From positions 1,984,001 to 2,048,000 of the forward strand of contig NZ_CP069513.1 in assembly GCF_016889425.1 (NCBI RefSeq): 64,000 bases of DNA. Reading direction: 5' to 3'. Below, one piece after another: positions 8,215 through 16,488 of this stretch. The notes under the pieces were generated by a model that worked only from the letters and a program-made list of their open reading frames with translations, was not told the origin of the DNA and ran no database searches. This stretch comes from Corynebacterium amycolatum. Its GTDB lineage: Bacteria; Actinomycetota; Actinomycetes; Mycobacteriales; Mycobacteriaceae. The translations under genes and the position numbers were made by a program. Numbering within the stretch: position 1 is the first letter of the stretch; the number at the start of each line of letters is the position of its first letter.

Positions 8215-8754
8215 ATGGCGCGAATCAATGACCGTCGCGACTCCGCGCTGCCGAAACGCGGAAGTTCCCGGCGACGCAAGAAAGACGCGGCGTTGATTAC
8301 CGACGCCCGCGGCTCAAGGATTCGCAACTACGACCACCGCCGCCACGTCTACGCGGCCCTGCAATGGTCTCGCATTCCATTGCTACTTCTTTCCGGCGCT
8401 TTTTACCTGTGGTGGGATGTGCCGTGGATTGCGGCGATTCTCATGGTCGTCTCCGTACCCATGCCGTGGATCGCGGTTGTCATCGCCAATGGCGTTGGAG
8501 AACCCGCTGACAAGCGCAAACCGCGCGTCTACAAGCCAGGAGTTGTACGCGAGCAAAACCGCAAATGGGAGGAACAACAGCGCCAGCGCGCCCTCAAGGA
8601 AGCGGAGATGCGCGCGCTCGGTTCTGCTGCCAGTACCGAAGACACCGACGCACCGCCGCGGTCCGGTAACGAGACCACCTCAAATCCCTTCGATGACGCA
8701 AATGTCATCGATATGCCGGAAGACGACGATCCGTCGTCAAGCTCCCCTAACTAG
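8215..8754 (+). CDS. DUF3099 membrane protein
   Basis: A 179-residue protein with a basic N-terminus (RRDSALPKRGSSRRRKK), the DUF3099 core (LITDARGSRIRNYDHRRHVYAALQW) and two hydrophobic helices (IPLLLLSGAFYLWWDVPWIAAILMV and MPWIAVVIANG, about residues 60-105). The C-terminal third is acidic and low in complexity, ending EDDDPSSSSPN. Function is unknown; the family is restricted mostly to actinobacteria and is commonly found near the helicase-DUF3039 pair. It is divergent from DUF3039. Confidence 0.82.
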   Translation: MARINDRRDSALPKRGSSRRRKKDAALITDARGSRIRNYDHRRHVYAALQWSRIPLLLLSGAFYLWWDVPWIAAILMVVSVPMPWIAVVIANGVGEPADKRKPRVYKPGVVREQNRKWEEQQRQRALKEAEMRALGSAASTEDTDAPPRSGNETTSNPFDDANVIDMPEDDDPSSSSPN

Positions 8755-8792
8755 CCCCTCCGCCCCGCTTTACGACGAAGGTAGTGCCTACG

Positions 8793-10358
8793 ATGACCTT
8801 TTCCCCCTCCACCTTCACCCCACCGACTGATCAGCAGCTTCGTGCTTTTGTCGACTGTGCAGAGGAATTCGCCACCGCACTTAGGCGCCTTGAGTTTTCC
8901 AGCGAGTCACTGCGTCGAGTCCTAGGAGCCGAGGGGTTAGCCGCGCTGGACCGCGGTGAGCCCGGCGTTGTCGATGCTCTGCTTACCGAGACGGACGGCG
9001 TTTCTGCGGATACTGTGACCGCGTTGCGTCTTCTCATCCTGGGCGATTTCGCCGACGCAGAGCAGCTATTTGGAGCTGAGCTGACAGTCAAGTTGCTGGA
9101 CAGCGGCATACTTGCCGGCACCGCCAGCAACGCACAGGTGTGTATCGATGTGCGCCCGGTCGAGATTGCGGGAGTCGACCGTATTATCTTTTCCGACCGC
9201 GACGCCTCTATGAACGATCACGTTCCTGGACCCGATCATGTCCTAGGCGTAGGGCGGGCTTCCCGCTCTCTCCTCGATATTTCGTCGACCTCGGCGGTGG
9301 AATCCGTACTCGATCTCGGTGCCGGTTGTGGCATCCAGAGCCTTGCCCAACCTGATGCAAAGTCGATTGTCGCGACAGACATTCACCCCCGCGCGCTGTT
9401 TTTTGCCCGCGCTACTTTCGCAGCTAATGGCTTCGACCAAGCGCAGGCTCTCGAAGGTTCGTGGTTTGAACCGGTTGCAGGCCAGAAGTTTGACCGCATT
9501 GTGGCCAACCCGCCGTTCGTCGTAGGACTGCCAAGTGTGGAACATGTTTACCGTGACTCAGGACTGAATCTGGACGGTGCCACCGAGCTTATGATCCGCG
9601 GTCTGGCCGACCATCTCACCGACGGCGGCACGGCGCATCTACTCGGCGCTTGGGCCCATATCGAGGGCGAGAGTTGGCAACAGCGCATCGCTTCTTGGCT
9701 CCCTGCTGAGGGCCTCGAGGTGTGGGTAACGCAACGGGATCTCGCTACGCCGGCGGAATACATTGGCACCTGGCTTCGAGACGAGTCCATCGACCCCCGC
9801 AGCCCAGAGGGGTGCGAGCGCTCTCGTGCCTGGCTGGAGCACTTTCGCAACAGCGGCGTGACAGGCATCGGGTTCGGCTACATCACAGTCCAACGCATCA
9901 ACGGCCCGACTTCCGCCGTGTGCGAGGAAATGCCGCAGCCTTTGGCCGCTCCCTTCGCCGCCGAAGCCGAGGAGTATCTCGGCCGCGCCGAATGGCTTCG
10001 TGCACAAACTGCCGACACCATCCTCGAAGCTTCCTTTACCGTGCGCCCCGGTGTCGCCATCGAACGCGTTTCGCTTGCCGACGTCGAAAGCGGCCAGGGC
10101 TTCACTGAGTTCGATACGCGCCTCTCACGCACCGATGGCCCCGCCTGGACACACTCAATCGATGAGTCCGTGGCAACCATTCTGGGTGCGCTGCATCCCG
10201 AAGCTGCTCTGGGCTCAGTCATCGACATCATGGCAATGTTTGGAGCCTTCGATGAGGCCGACGTACCTGCCATCAAAGACGCCCTAGTTCCCATTGTCGT
10301 TGACCTGGTTCGCCATGGTCTGATTCTCCCCACCGAGCTCTTGGAGGATAAACAGTAA
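8793..10358 (+). CDS. HemK/PrmC-like class I methyltransferase
   Basis: An S-adenosylmethionine-dependent methyltransferase of 521 residues. The N-terminal ~170 residues form the helical domain seen in actinobacterial relatives. The Rossmann core follows: SAM motif I VLDLGAGCGIQSL, acidic motif II ATDIHPRAL, and the catalytic NPPF tetrad (RIVANPPFVVG) that marks N-methyltransferases acting on planar amides or bases. A long C-terminal extension (~200 residues) has no domain I can name. ATG at 8793 is preferred over GTG at 8784 because AAGG stands 11 nt before the ATG but only 2 nt before the GTG. The stop codon abuts the dtd start, so both are likely co-transcribed. The target (release factor, ribosomal protein or RNA) is unknown. 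Confidence 0.85.
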   Translation: MTFSPSTFTPPTDQQLRAFVDCAEEFATALRRLEFSSESLRRVLGAEGLAALDRGEPGVVDALLTETDGVSADTVTALRLLILGDFADAEQLFGAELTVKLLDSGILAGTASNAQVCIDVRPVEIAGVDRIIFSDRDASMNDHVPGPDHVLGVGRASRSLLDISSTSAVESVLDLGAGCGIQSLAQPDAKSIVATDIHPRALFFARATFAANGFDQAQALEGSWFEPVAGQKFDRIVANPPFVVGLPSVEHVYRDSGLNLDGATELMIRGLADHLTDGGTAHLLGAWAHIEGESWQQRIASWLPAEGLEVWVTQRDLATPAEYIGTWLRDESIDPRSPEGCERSRAWLEHFRNSGVTGIGFGYITVQRINGPTSAVCEEMPQPLAAPFAAEAEEYLGRAEWLRAQTADTILEASFTVRPGVAIERVSLADVESGQGFTEFDTRLSRTDGPAWTHSIDESVATILGALHPEAALGSVIDIMAMFGAFDEADVPAIKDALVPIVVDLVRHGLILPTELLEDKQ

Positions 10359-10793
10359 ATGAAAGCCGTTCTCACCCGAGTTAAATCCGCGTCAGTCACT
10401 GTCGACGGTTCCGTTGTTGGGCACGTTGACGGAGGCGATACTGGTGCCATTTTGGCGCTCGTAGGCGTTGGCCGCGAGGACTCTGCTGATGCTTGGGAAA
10501 CGATGGCCCGCAAGATCGCGGAGCTGCGCATCCTGGATGGCGAACTCAGCGCTGTCGATGCTGGCGCCCAGGTGCTCGTCGTTAGCCAATTCACGTTGAT
10601 GGGGGCGACAAAGAAGGGACGGCGGCCGTCGTGGGTAGACGCGGCTCCGGGCCCAGAGGCCGAACCCGTCATTGAAAAAATTGTCGAGAACTTGCGCAAT
10701 CGTGGCTTGACGGTCGAAACAGGACAATTTGGGGCAATGATGGAGGTGACATCAGTCAACGATGGCCCCTTTACAGTTCTTGTGGAATGCTAG
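10359..10793 (+). CDS. dtd: D-aminoacyl-tRNA deacylase
   Basis: Hydrolyses D-aminoacyl-tRNA and so protects translation from D-amino acids. 144 residues, the family length. The hallmark segments are [17 protein letters not shown] (residues 78-94), corresponding to the SQFTL motif, and the C-terminal [10 protein letters not shown], corresponding to the Gly-cisPro (here NDGP) motif region. It starts right after the methyltransferase stop codon (TAAATG) and is followed by the sigB regulatory region. Confidence 0.95.
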   Translation: MKAVLTRVKSASVTVDGSVVGHVDGGDTGAILALVGVGREDSADAWETMARKIAELRILDGELSAVDAGAQVLVVSQFTLMGATKKGRRPSWVDAAPGPEAEPVIEKIVENLRNRGLTVETGQFGAMMEVTSVNDGPFTVLVEC

Positions 10794-10862
10794 TGACGGT
10801 AGTTTTTCTTAACATTATATTTGCATGGCAAAATTACCCTATTGACATTCATCACCTTTCAC

Positions 10863-10890
10863 GGGAACATTTTCGTAACTCCGTGCGTTG
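10863..10890 (+). promoter_or_regulatory. ECF-sigma (SigH/SigE-type) promoter of sigB
   Basis: GGGAAC at 10863-10868 and GTT at 10887-10889, with 18 nt between GGAAC and GTT. This matches the actinobacterial SigH/SigE consensus GGAAY-N18-20-GTT. It lies about 40 nt before the sigB ATG. Stress-sigma control of sigB is known in related genera. Confidence 0.75.
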
Positions 10891-10929
10891 TAGTTATTGA
10901 GTCCACTTAAAAATCCAGGAGGCAGATTC

Positions 10930-11919
10930 ATGAAGAGTGCCGATATTCAAAATGACGAACTGGAAGGTCAGACAAGGGACAAGGGGCGCCGCACCGGCAA
11001 TAACTCCAACCCGTCCGCCGATTTGGTTCGTGTGTATTTGAACGGCATCGGAAAGACTGCTCTTCTCAGCGCTGAAGAAGAGGTGGAACTTTCTAAGCGC
11101 ATTGAAGCCGGTGTATACGCCGAGCATTTGCTGCAGACCGGCGCAAAAATGACCCGTGCAAAGAAGCGTGATGTCAAGATTTTGGCGAAGGAAGGTAAGG
11201 CCGCACGCGCCCACCTACTCGAAGCCAATCTCCGTCTTGTGGTCTCGCTGGCGAAGCGCTACACCAACCGCGGTATGCCGCTGCTGGATCTAATCCAGGA
11301 GGGCAACTTGGGCCTCATCCGCGCCATGGAAAAGTTCGATTACACCAAGGGCTTCAAGTTCTCCACATACGCAACGTGGTGGATTCGCCAGGCTATTACC
11401 CGCGGTATGGCTGATCAGTCGCGTACTATTCGCCTCCCTGTCCATTTGGTTGAGCAGGTCAACAAGATTTCTCGTATCAAGCGTGAGCTCTACCAGCAGC
11501 TCGGCCGTGAGGCTACGAATGAGGAATTGGCAGAGGAATCCGGCATTCCAGAAGCCAAGATTGAGATGCTGCTGCGTCAGTCCCGCGATCCGGTGAGCTT
11601 GGACATGCCAGTGGGCACTGACGAGGAAGCTCCCCTGGGAGACTTCATCGAGGACTCAGAGGCAACTGATGCTGAGGAAGCAGTTGTCGCTTCCCTGCGT
11701 CACCACGATGTCCGCAAGGTTCTGTCCACTCTCGAGATTCGAGAGCAGGAAGTTATTAAGCTCCGCTACGGTCTCGACGATGGCCTACCCCGCACGCTGG
11801 ATCAGATTGGCCGCCACTTCGGCCTGTCTCGCGAGCGCGTCCGCCAGATTGAGCGGGAAGTTATGTCCAAGCTGCGCGAGGGAGACCGTGCTGACAAGCT
11901 GCGTGAGTACGCAAACTAA
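10930..11919 (+). CDS. sigB: RNA polymerase sigma factor SigB (group 2)
   Basis: A non-essential, SigA-like sigma factor for stress and transition to stationary phase; 329 residues. Regions 1.2, 2, 3 and 4 are all present and closely follow SigA ([66 protein letters not shown]), but the charged N-terminal extension of SigA is absent. The ATG at 10930 is preceded by AGGAGG at 10917-10922. The upstream SigH/SigE-type promoter places it below an ECF factor. It precedes dtxR with a terminator between. Confidence 0.96.
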   Translation: MKSADIQNDELEGQTRDKGRRTGNNSNPSADLVRVYLNGIGKTALLSAEEEVELSKRIEAGVYAEHLLQTGAKMTRAKKRDVKILAKEGKAARAHLLEANLRLVVSLAKRYTNRGMPLLDLIQEGNLGLIRAMEKFDYTKGFKFSTYATWWIRQAITRGMADQSRTIRLPVHLVEQVNKISRIKRELYQQLGREATNEELAEESGIPEAKIEMLLRQSRDPVSLDMPVGTDEEAPLGDFIEDSEATDAEEAVVASLRHHDVRKVLSTLEIREQEVIKLRYGLDDGLPRTLDQIGRHFGLSRERVRQIEREVMSKLREGDRADKLREYAN

Positions 11920-11982
11920 CGCCACATGGCGGTGACATCGATAGGGTTCCCAATTTCAGCCCTGAGATAGAGCTGGACTGCA

Positions 11983-12031
11983 ATGCCGACCCCCGTGCGG
12001 GAGTTTCATCCACACTGGCGGTCGGCGTTTT
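11983..12031 (+). terminator. Terminator of sigB
   Basis: ATGCCGACC at 11983-11991 pairs with GGTCGGCGT at 12020-12028 (one wobble), with an inner CCCG-GCGGG helix, followed by TTTTC. The rest of 11920-12223 holds the dtxR promoter, with -10-like TATCCT (12172-12177) or TAATAC (12177-12182), and GGAGG before the start. Confidence 0.7.
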
Positions 12032-12223
12032 CGACTGCAAGTCGAACTTTCGACATCGCGTACGCTCCCTTACATCTCAGCAGCGCCCACCGAACCAAGC
12101 TTTTCGCTGCCTAATCAGCACCACAGCCACTGGATTTGCGAGCCCTAACATCTTTCTTACGCAAATGTGGTTATCCTAATACTTGAGTGAAAACTTTTAA
12201 GACTGCGTTATCGGAGGAAAACC

Positions 12224-12904
12224 GTGAGGGATTTGGTTGACACCACGGAAATGTACTTACGTACGATTTTCGAACTCGAAGAAGAGGGCATCATTCCTTT
12301 GCGTGCTCGCATTGCCGAACGCCTTGAGCAGTCGGGGCCGACCGTTAGCCAAACCGTTGCGCGCATGGAGCGCGATGGCCTTCTTGTAGTTGCCCCAGAT
12401 CGCAGCTTGCAGCTTTCCGACGAGGGCCGCAGGCTGGCCACAGCTGTCATGCGTAAGCACCGCCTAGCTGAGCGCCTACTTACGGATGTCATTGGCCTCG
12501 AATGGGACAAGGTTCACGATGAAGCCTGCCGCTGGGAGCACGTAATGAGTGACGAGGTCGAGCGCAAACTTCTCGACGTGCTCGACTCTTACACACGCTC
12601 CCCATTCGGCAACCCGATCCCCGGTTTGGAAGACCTCGGTGGAACTCAGTCACCAAAGCCGTTAGAGAACGTTCGCCGGCTCTCCGACCTAAACCCCGGT
12701 GAGTACACGATTGAAATCGTCCAGATTAACGAAATCCTGCAGGTCGAGCAGAGCTACATGAAGCGTCTCCACAAGGCCGGAATTATGCCGGGTACTGAAG
12801 CACTTGCCGAGGTTGCCGCTGGCCGCGTGACTCTTGCCCGCGGTGATCATTCTCTCGACATTCCAGATACTCTGTCTCACGCGATCATGGTGATTACCAA
12901 ATGA
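12224..12904 (+). CDS. dtxR: Iron-dependent repressor DtxR
   Basis: Fe2+-activated repressor of iron uptake and toxin genes; 226 residues. The winged helix DNA-binding domain comes first, then the dimer/metal domain, then a C-terminal SH3-like domain ([16 protein letters not shown] onward). All metal ligands known from the diphtheria protein occur at the same numbers: ancillary site His79, Glu83, His98 and primary site Met10, Cys102, Glu105, His106. A GGAGG lies just before the GTG start. Its stop codon overlaps galE (ATGA). A matching operator lies before feoA at 44093-44106. Confidence 0.98.
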   Translation: MRDLVDTTEMYLRTIFELEEEGIIPLRARIAERLEQSGPTVSQTVARMERDGLLVVAPDRSLQLSDEGRRLATAVMRKHRLAERLLTDVIGLEWDKVHDEACRWEHVMSDEVERKLLDVLDSYTRSPFGNPIPGLEDLGGTQSPKPLENVRRLSDLNPGEYTIEIVQINEILQVEQSYMKRLHKAGIMPGTEALAEVAAGRVTLARGDHSLDIPDTLSHAIMVITK

Positions 12905-13884
12905 AACTCCTAGTCACTGGTGGTGCCGGCTACGTCGGTAGCGTTTGCTCGGCAGTATTGATTTCTCTTGGCCACGACGTCACCATTCTGGACAACTTCT
13001 CTGTTGGCAACCGTGATGCGGTACCGGAGGGCGCAACCCTAGTCGAAGGTGATGTGGCGGACAAGGCCTACGAGGTTCTGTCCTCCGACAGCTTCGACGG
13101 TGTCGTTCATTTCGCTGCGAAATCGCTTGTTGGCGAGTCCGTCGAAGTTCCTTCCGACTACTGGCACAACAATGTGGGCCAAACCCTGAAGCTACTCGAC
13201 GCGATGCGTGATACCGGTACGAATAGCTTGGTGTTCTCTTCGACAGCCGCAACCTACGGTGAGCCAGAGAAGACACCAATTACCGAAGACATGCCAACCG
13301 CACCGACTAACCCTTACGGTGCCACTAAGCTGGCCATGGACTACGCCATCGCGTCTTACGCCAAGGCATACAACATCGGCGCTACCAGCTTGCGTTACTT
13401 CAATGTGGCGGGTGCCTGGGACGGTTTTGGCGAAAACCGTGAGGTAGAAACTCACCTCATTCCACTGGTACTCCAGGTTGCGCTTGGTCATCGCGACAAG
13501 ATTATGGTCTTTGGCAATGACTGGCCGACTCCGGACGGCACCGCGGTTCGTGACTACATCCACATCAAAGACCTCGCGGATGCGCACGTATTGGCACTGG
13601 AGTCCAACGCGCCGGGTACGCACCGTATCTTTAACCTCGGTTCTGGCGACGGCTTTTCGGTTCGCCAGGTCATCGAGACCTGCCGTAAGGTCACCGGTCA
13701 CCCGATTCCCGCTGAGGATGCACCGCGCAGAGCCGGTGATCCGGCAACTCTTATTGCCTCTTCCCAGCGTGCCATGGACGAGCTCGGATGGAAGCCCAAT
13801 CACACGGAGCTGGAAACCATCGTCGCCGATGCATGGGAGTACACCAAGACCCTCGGCGACCGAGCCCACTCGGCGCACCGCTAG
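12901..13884 (+). CDS. galE: UDP-glucose 4-epimerase
   Basis: NAD-dependent short-chain dehydrogenase/reductase that interconverts UDP-glucose and UDP-galactose, needed for the arabinogalactan cell wall. 327 residues. The NAD motif GGAGYVG (residues 7-13) opens the Rossmann fold; the active site has Ser-Ser-Thr (FSSTAATYG) and YGATK with the catalytic Tyr and Lys. The C-terminal region [16 protein letters not shown] is typical. It is translationally coupled to dtxR by an ATGA overlap, an arrangement conserved in corynebacteria. Confidence 0.96.
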   Translation: MKLLVTGGAGYVGSVCSAVLISLGHDVTILDNFSVGNRDAVPEGATLVEGDVADKAYEVLSSDSFDGVVHFAAKSLVGESVEVPSDYWHNNVGQTLKLLDAMRDTGTNSLVFSSTAATYGEPEKTPITEDMPTAPTNPYGATKLAMDYAIASYAKAYNIGATSLRYFNVAGAWDGFGENREVETHLIPLVLQVALGHRDKIMVFGNDWPTPDGTAVRDYIHIKDLADAHVLALESNAPGTHRIFNLGSGDGFSVRQVIETCRKVTGHPIPAEDAPRRAGDPATLIASSQRAMDELGWKPNHTELETIVADAWEYTKTLGDRAHSAHR

Positions 13885-13910
13885 GTACGGCAGCACAGCT
13901 TGCAGGGTCG

Positions 13911-15023
13911 CTATTCAATTCGCGGCATTTTCACCTTGTATACCCTGCGCAGTACCTCTTGTGCTGCCCCAAGAATTGTGCCGACGCACCTCGGCACAAT
14001 TTGATTGGCGACCGCAATTTCCAGCAACTGAGTCAGTGAATGATTCGGTTGCTCCCTCGCTGCCTCATCGAGGGCTGTTTGCGCATAGTTCTCCAGTCCA
14101 GCCGCGAACTTTGCGATGGCAAAACACGCTAAAGCGTTTGCACGCAGGCTGCCGCGGTGGACAATTGCGGCCTCGCGCCAGATTTCTCCCATTGCTTGCG
14201 CCAACTGCGTAGTGATGAAAATCATGGACATATCGCGCAAGGTAACGTTGGTCAGTGCTGCAGCAATGGCATATCCTGCGTTTTCATCGCGCACCGCCTC
14301 ATGTGCTTCCATCACACCATCGGCCACGTTTTCGACGGCGGTTTTTAGCATGTCGAAGTGCTCAATGAGCGCGGGATTGTCCGAACCAATTTTGAGCTTC
14401 CTCGGCTGCTCAACGGCTATCGCTCGTTCCCGGAGGCGTTCAATCAGAGCCCTATCTTTACTGTCGCGGAATTGACCACCTCGAAAATAACTGCGGTACT
14501 CCTCATAGTTTTTGAAAATCTGTTCTCCCTGCCGAGAGATTAGATTTGCATTCTCGGTCATCAGACTGTCACCGACAATGCCGACAATCTCTCCCTGCTC
14601 GTCCGTGACAACTTCCCCCGCAGCAATAGTGGCAACGCCCGCCAAACGCACCTCATGCAGACCGCCTTCTCGCAGCCAGCCTGTAATAGGTGTCGAGTCC
14701 TTTTCAATCCCCCAGGATTCGTCGATGATAAACACATCTGCGTGAGTGCAGCCTTCATCGAGCAAGAAGTCCGCAGCTGCCCGCACCAAGTCAGGATTGC
14801 TCTCCATCGAGGCCACATCCTTGATCAGCATCGGGCCAGCATGCGCTGTCGGGTCAAACTCGACCTTGCCGTCGATGAAATCTTCGACCTGCTGACGGTA
14901 CAACGCCGCAATCACTACCTGCCCCCGCGGATAGAATCCAACGATTCCTGGCAGGTTCGTCAGAAAGACACTCGGCTCAATTTCAGGCATCTTTCCTGCA
15001 CCGAAATTCTTTTTGTTTCCCAT
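13911..15023 (-). CDS. DUF4192 protein
   Basis: A 370-residue protein of the actinobacterial DUF4192 family, function unknown. The N-terminal signature LTNLPGIVGFYPRGQVVIAAL (split here: LTNLPGIVGFYPRG, then VVIAAL) is typical of the family. No membrane segment or signal peptide is visible. The C-terminal half is helical with repeated Ala-rich segments. ATG at 15023 is chosen because AAGGA stands 6 nt upstream; an upstream in-frame start at 15083 lacks one. It is convergent with galE, with only 26 bp between stops and no clear terminator. Confidence 0.78.
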   Translation of the reverse strand: MGNKKNFGAGKMPEIEPSVFLTNLPGIVGFYPRGQVVIAALYRQQVEDFIDGKVEFDPTAHAGPMLIKDVASMESNPDLVRAAADFLLDEGCTHADVFIIDESWGIEKDSTPITGWLREGGLHEVRLAGVATIAAGEVVTDEQGEIVGIVGDSLMTENANLISRQGEQIFKNYEEYRSYFRGGQFRDSKDRALIERLRERAIAVEQPRKLKIGSDNPALIEHFDMLKTAVENVADGVMEAHEAVRDENAGYAIAAALTNVTLRDMSMIFITTQLAQAMGEIWREAAIVHRGSLRANALACFAIAKFAAGLENYAQTALDEAAREQPNHSLTQLLEIAVANQIVPRCVGTILGAAQEVLRRVYKVKMPRIE

Positions 15024-15252
15024 TGATTCCTTACCCCTTTTCCCCCATTGGGATAGCTCGACAGCGGACAATCCTCTCGCCATCTGGTGGCTCTCATTGT
15101 TATCGAATCCGCAACAGCCTTGCTTGTGCGCGACCGGAAGAATCGGCGCATCTGTGGACTACTTTCGACTTGTGGATAACTGGAATATTTTCTGCGGTAT
15201 CCTGGTTGCTTACTTCAAATGACGAAAAATGTGATGCAGGAGGTAGTCGTAC

Positions 15253-16470
15253 GTGAGTGATCCGACCGACAAGCCTCAGGGCAATATGTACGAGGTAGTT
15301 TTCCCGGTTCCTGACGTAACGGGAAGCGAGGGGCATCTGACCCTGGTCATTGCGCTTAGCGGTTATGCGGATGCCGGTAATGCAGTCTCGGAATCAGCTA
15401 GTTTCCTCTTGGATGCTCTCGAGCACCGTCCATTGGTGAACTTTTCTATCGACGAGCTGATTGATTATCGTTCCCGCCGTCCCGCTGTGACGATGAACCG
15501 CGACCAGATCGTGGATGTATCCGATTTGAACCTGTCGCTCAATGTGGTTCGCGACAACGTCGGCAAGCCGTTCTTACTGCTGTCTGGCCCCGAGCCAGAC
15601 ATGCGGTGGGAGGCTTTCTCGACTGCGGTCGCAGATTTGGCTAAGCGCTACGATGTCGGTCGGACCGTGTCACTGTACTCGGCGCCGATGACGGTTCCGC
15701 ACACCCGACCGCTGGGCATCATCGCCCATGGCACAGATAAGCGGAAACTCAGTGATATGCATACCTGGGGCAACCGCGTCACGGTTCCGGGTGCTGCGAG
15801 CCTGAACATTGAGTACGAGCTTGCAAGCCGCGGTTGTGATGCCTTTGGTTTCACCGCGCAGGTACCACACTATGTCGCGGCCTCTGAGTATCCGCTGGCA
15901 TCACTGCGGCTGTTGCAGGAGGTAGCAAAGCTAGCCAAGCTCAAGCTCCCGCTTGAGGCGTTGGAGAAGGAATCCGCGCGGGTGGCGGAGCTGCTCAATA
16001 CGCAGACGAATGATTCCGGCGAGGTCTCTCAGCTGGTCAATCTTCTCGAGGAACAGTACGACCAGGAAGTTCAACGTCGTCAAGAGCTGGAGACGTCTCC
16101 CCTGCTTGGGCCTAACGGCGAGATGCCTTCGGCCGACGAGATTGGCGCTGAGTTCGAGAAGTTTCTCGCTTCCCAACCGCTGCGTCCAGTAGAGGACTCT
16201 TCCTCGCTTGACACCGAGGCGGAAACCCCGGCCAACGCGGATTCCTCGGCAACTACATCAGAGGACGCTGACGCACAGTCGGAAGAACCCGAGTCGACCT
16301 CGGCGGATGATAAGTCTGCGGAGTTTTCTGCAGACGAAACTGCCGAACAGCCTGAGTCTGAACAGCCCCGGGAAGAGCAGCCTCGGGAAGAGCAGGCAGA
16401 AAGCGAAGAATCCGGTGAACCGGAAAAGCCTCGTCGTCGGCGTGGCTGGAAGCCCTGGTTCCGCTTCTAA
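15253..16470 (+). CDS. PAC2 family protein
   Basis: 405 residues. The first ~270 residues fit the PAC2 (proteasome assembly chaperone-like) fold: LVIALSGYADAGNAVSESASFLLDAL, a central FLLLSGPEPDMRW and APMTVPHTRPLGIIAHG. Corynebacteria lack a proteasome core, so the partner must differ. The last ~100 residues are a disordered Glu/Ser/Pro-rich tail with repeated PREEQ units, ending in a basic RRRRGWKPWFRF segment that could contact membrane or nucleic acid. GTG start with AGGAGG at 15239-15244. It is divergent from DUF4192 and 18 bp upstream of the helicase, so likely one operon. Confidence 0.82.
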   Translation: MSDPTDKPQGNMYEVVFPVPDVTGSEGHLTLVIALSGYADAGNAVSESASFLLDALEHRPLVNFSIDELIDYRSRRPAVTMNRDQIVDVSDLNLSLNVVRDNVGKPFLLLSGPEPDMRWEAFSTAVADLAKRYDVGRTVSLYSAPMTVPHTRPLGIIAHGTDKRKLSDMHTWGNRVTVPGAASLNIEYELASRGCDAFGFTAQVPHYVAASEYPLASLRLLQEVAKLAKLKLPLEALEKESARVAELLNTQTNDSGEVSQLVNLLEEQYDQEVQRRQELETSPLLGPNGEMPSADEIGAEFEKFLASQPLRPVEDSSSLDTEAETPANADSSATTSEDADAQSEEPESTSADDKSAEFSADETAEQPESEQPREEQPREEQAESEESGEPEKPRRRRGWKPWFRF

Positions 16471-16488
16471 TCCGGGGTTACCGCTAGG

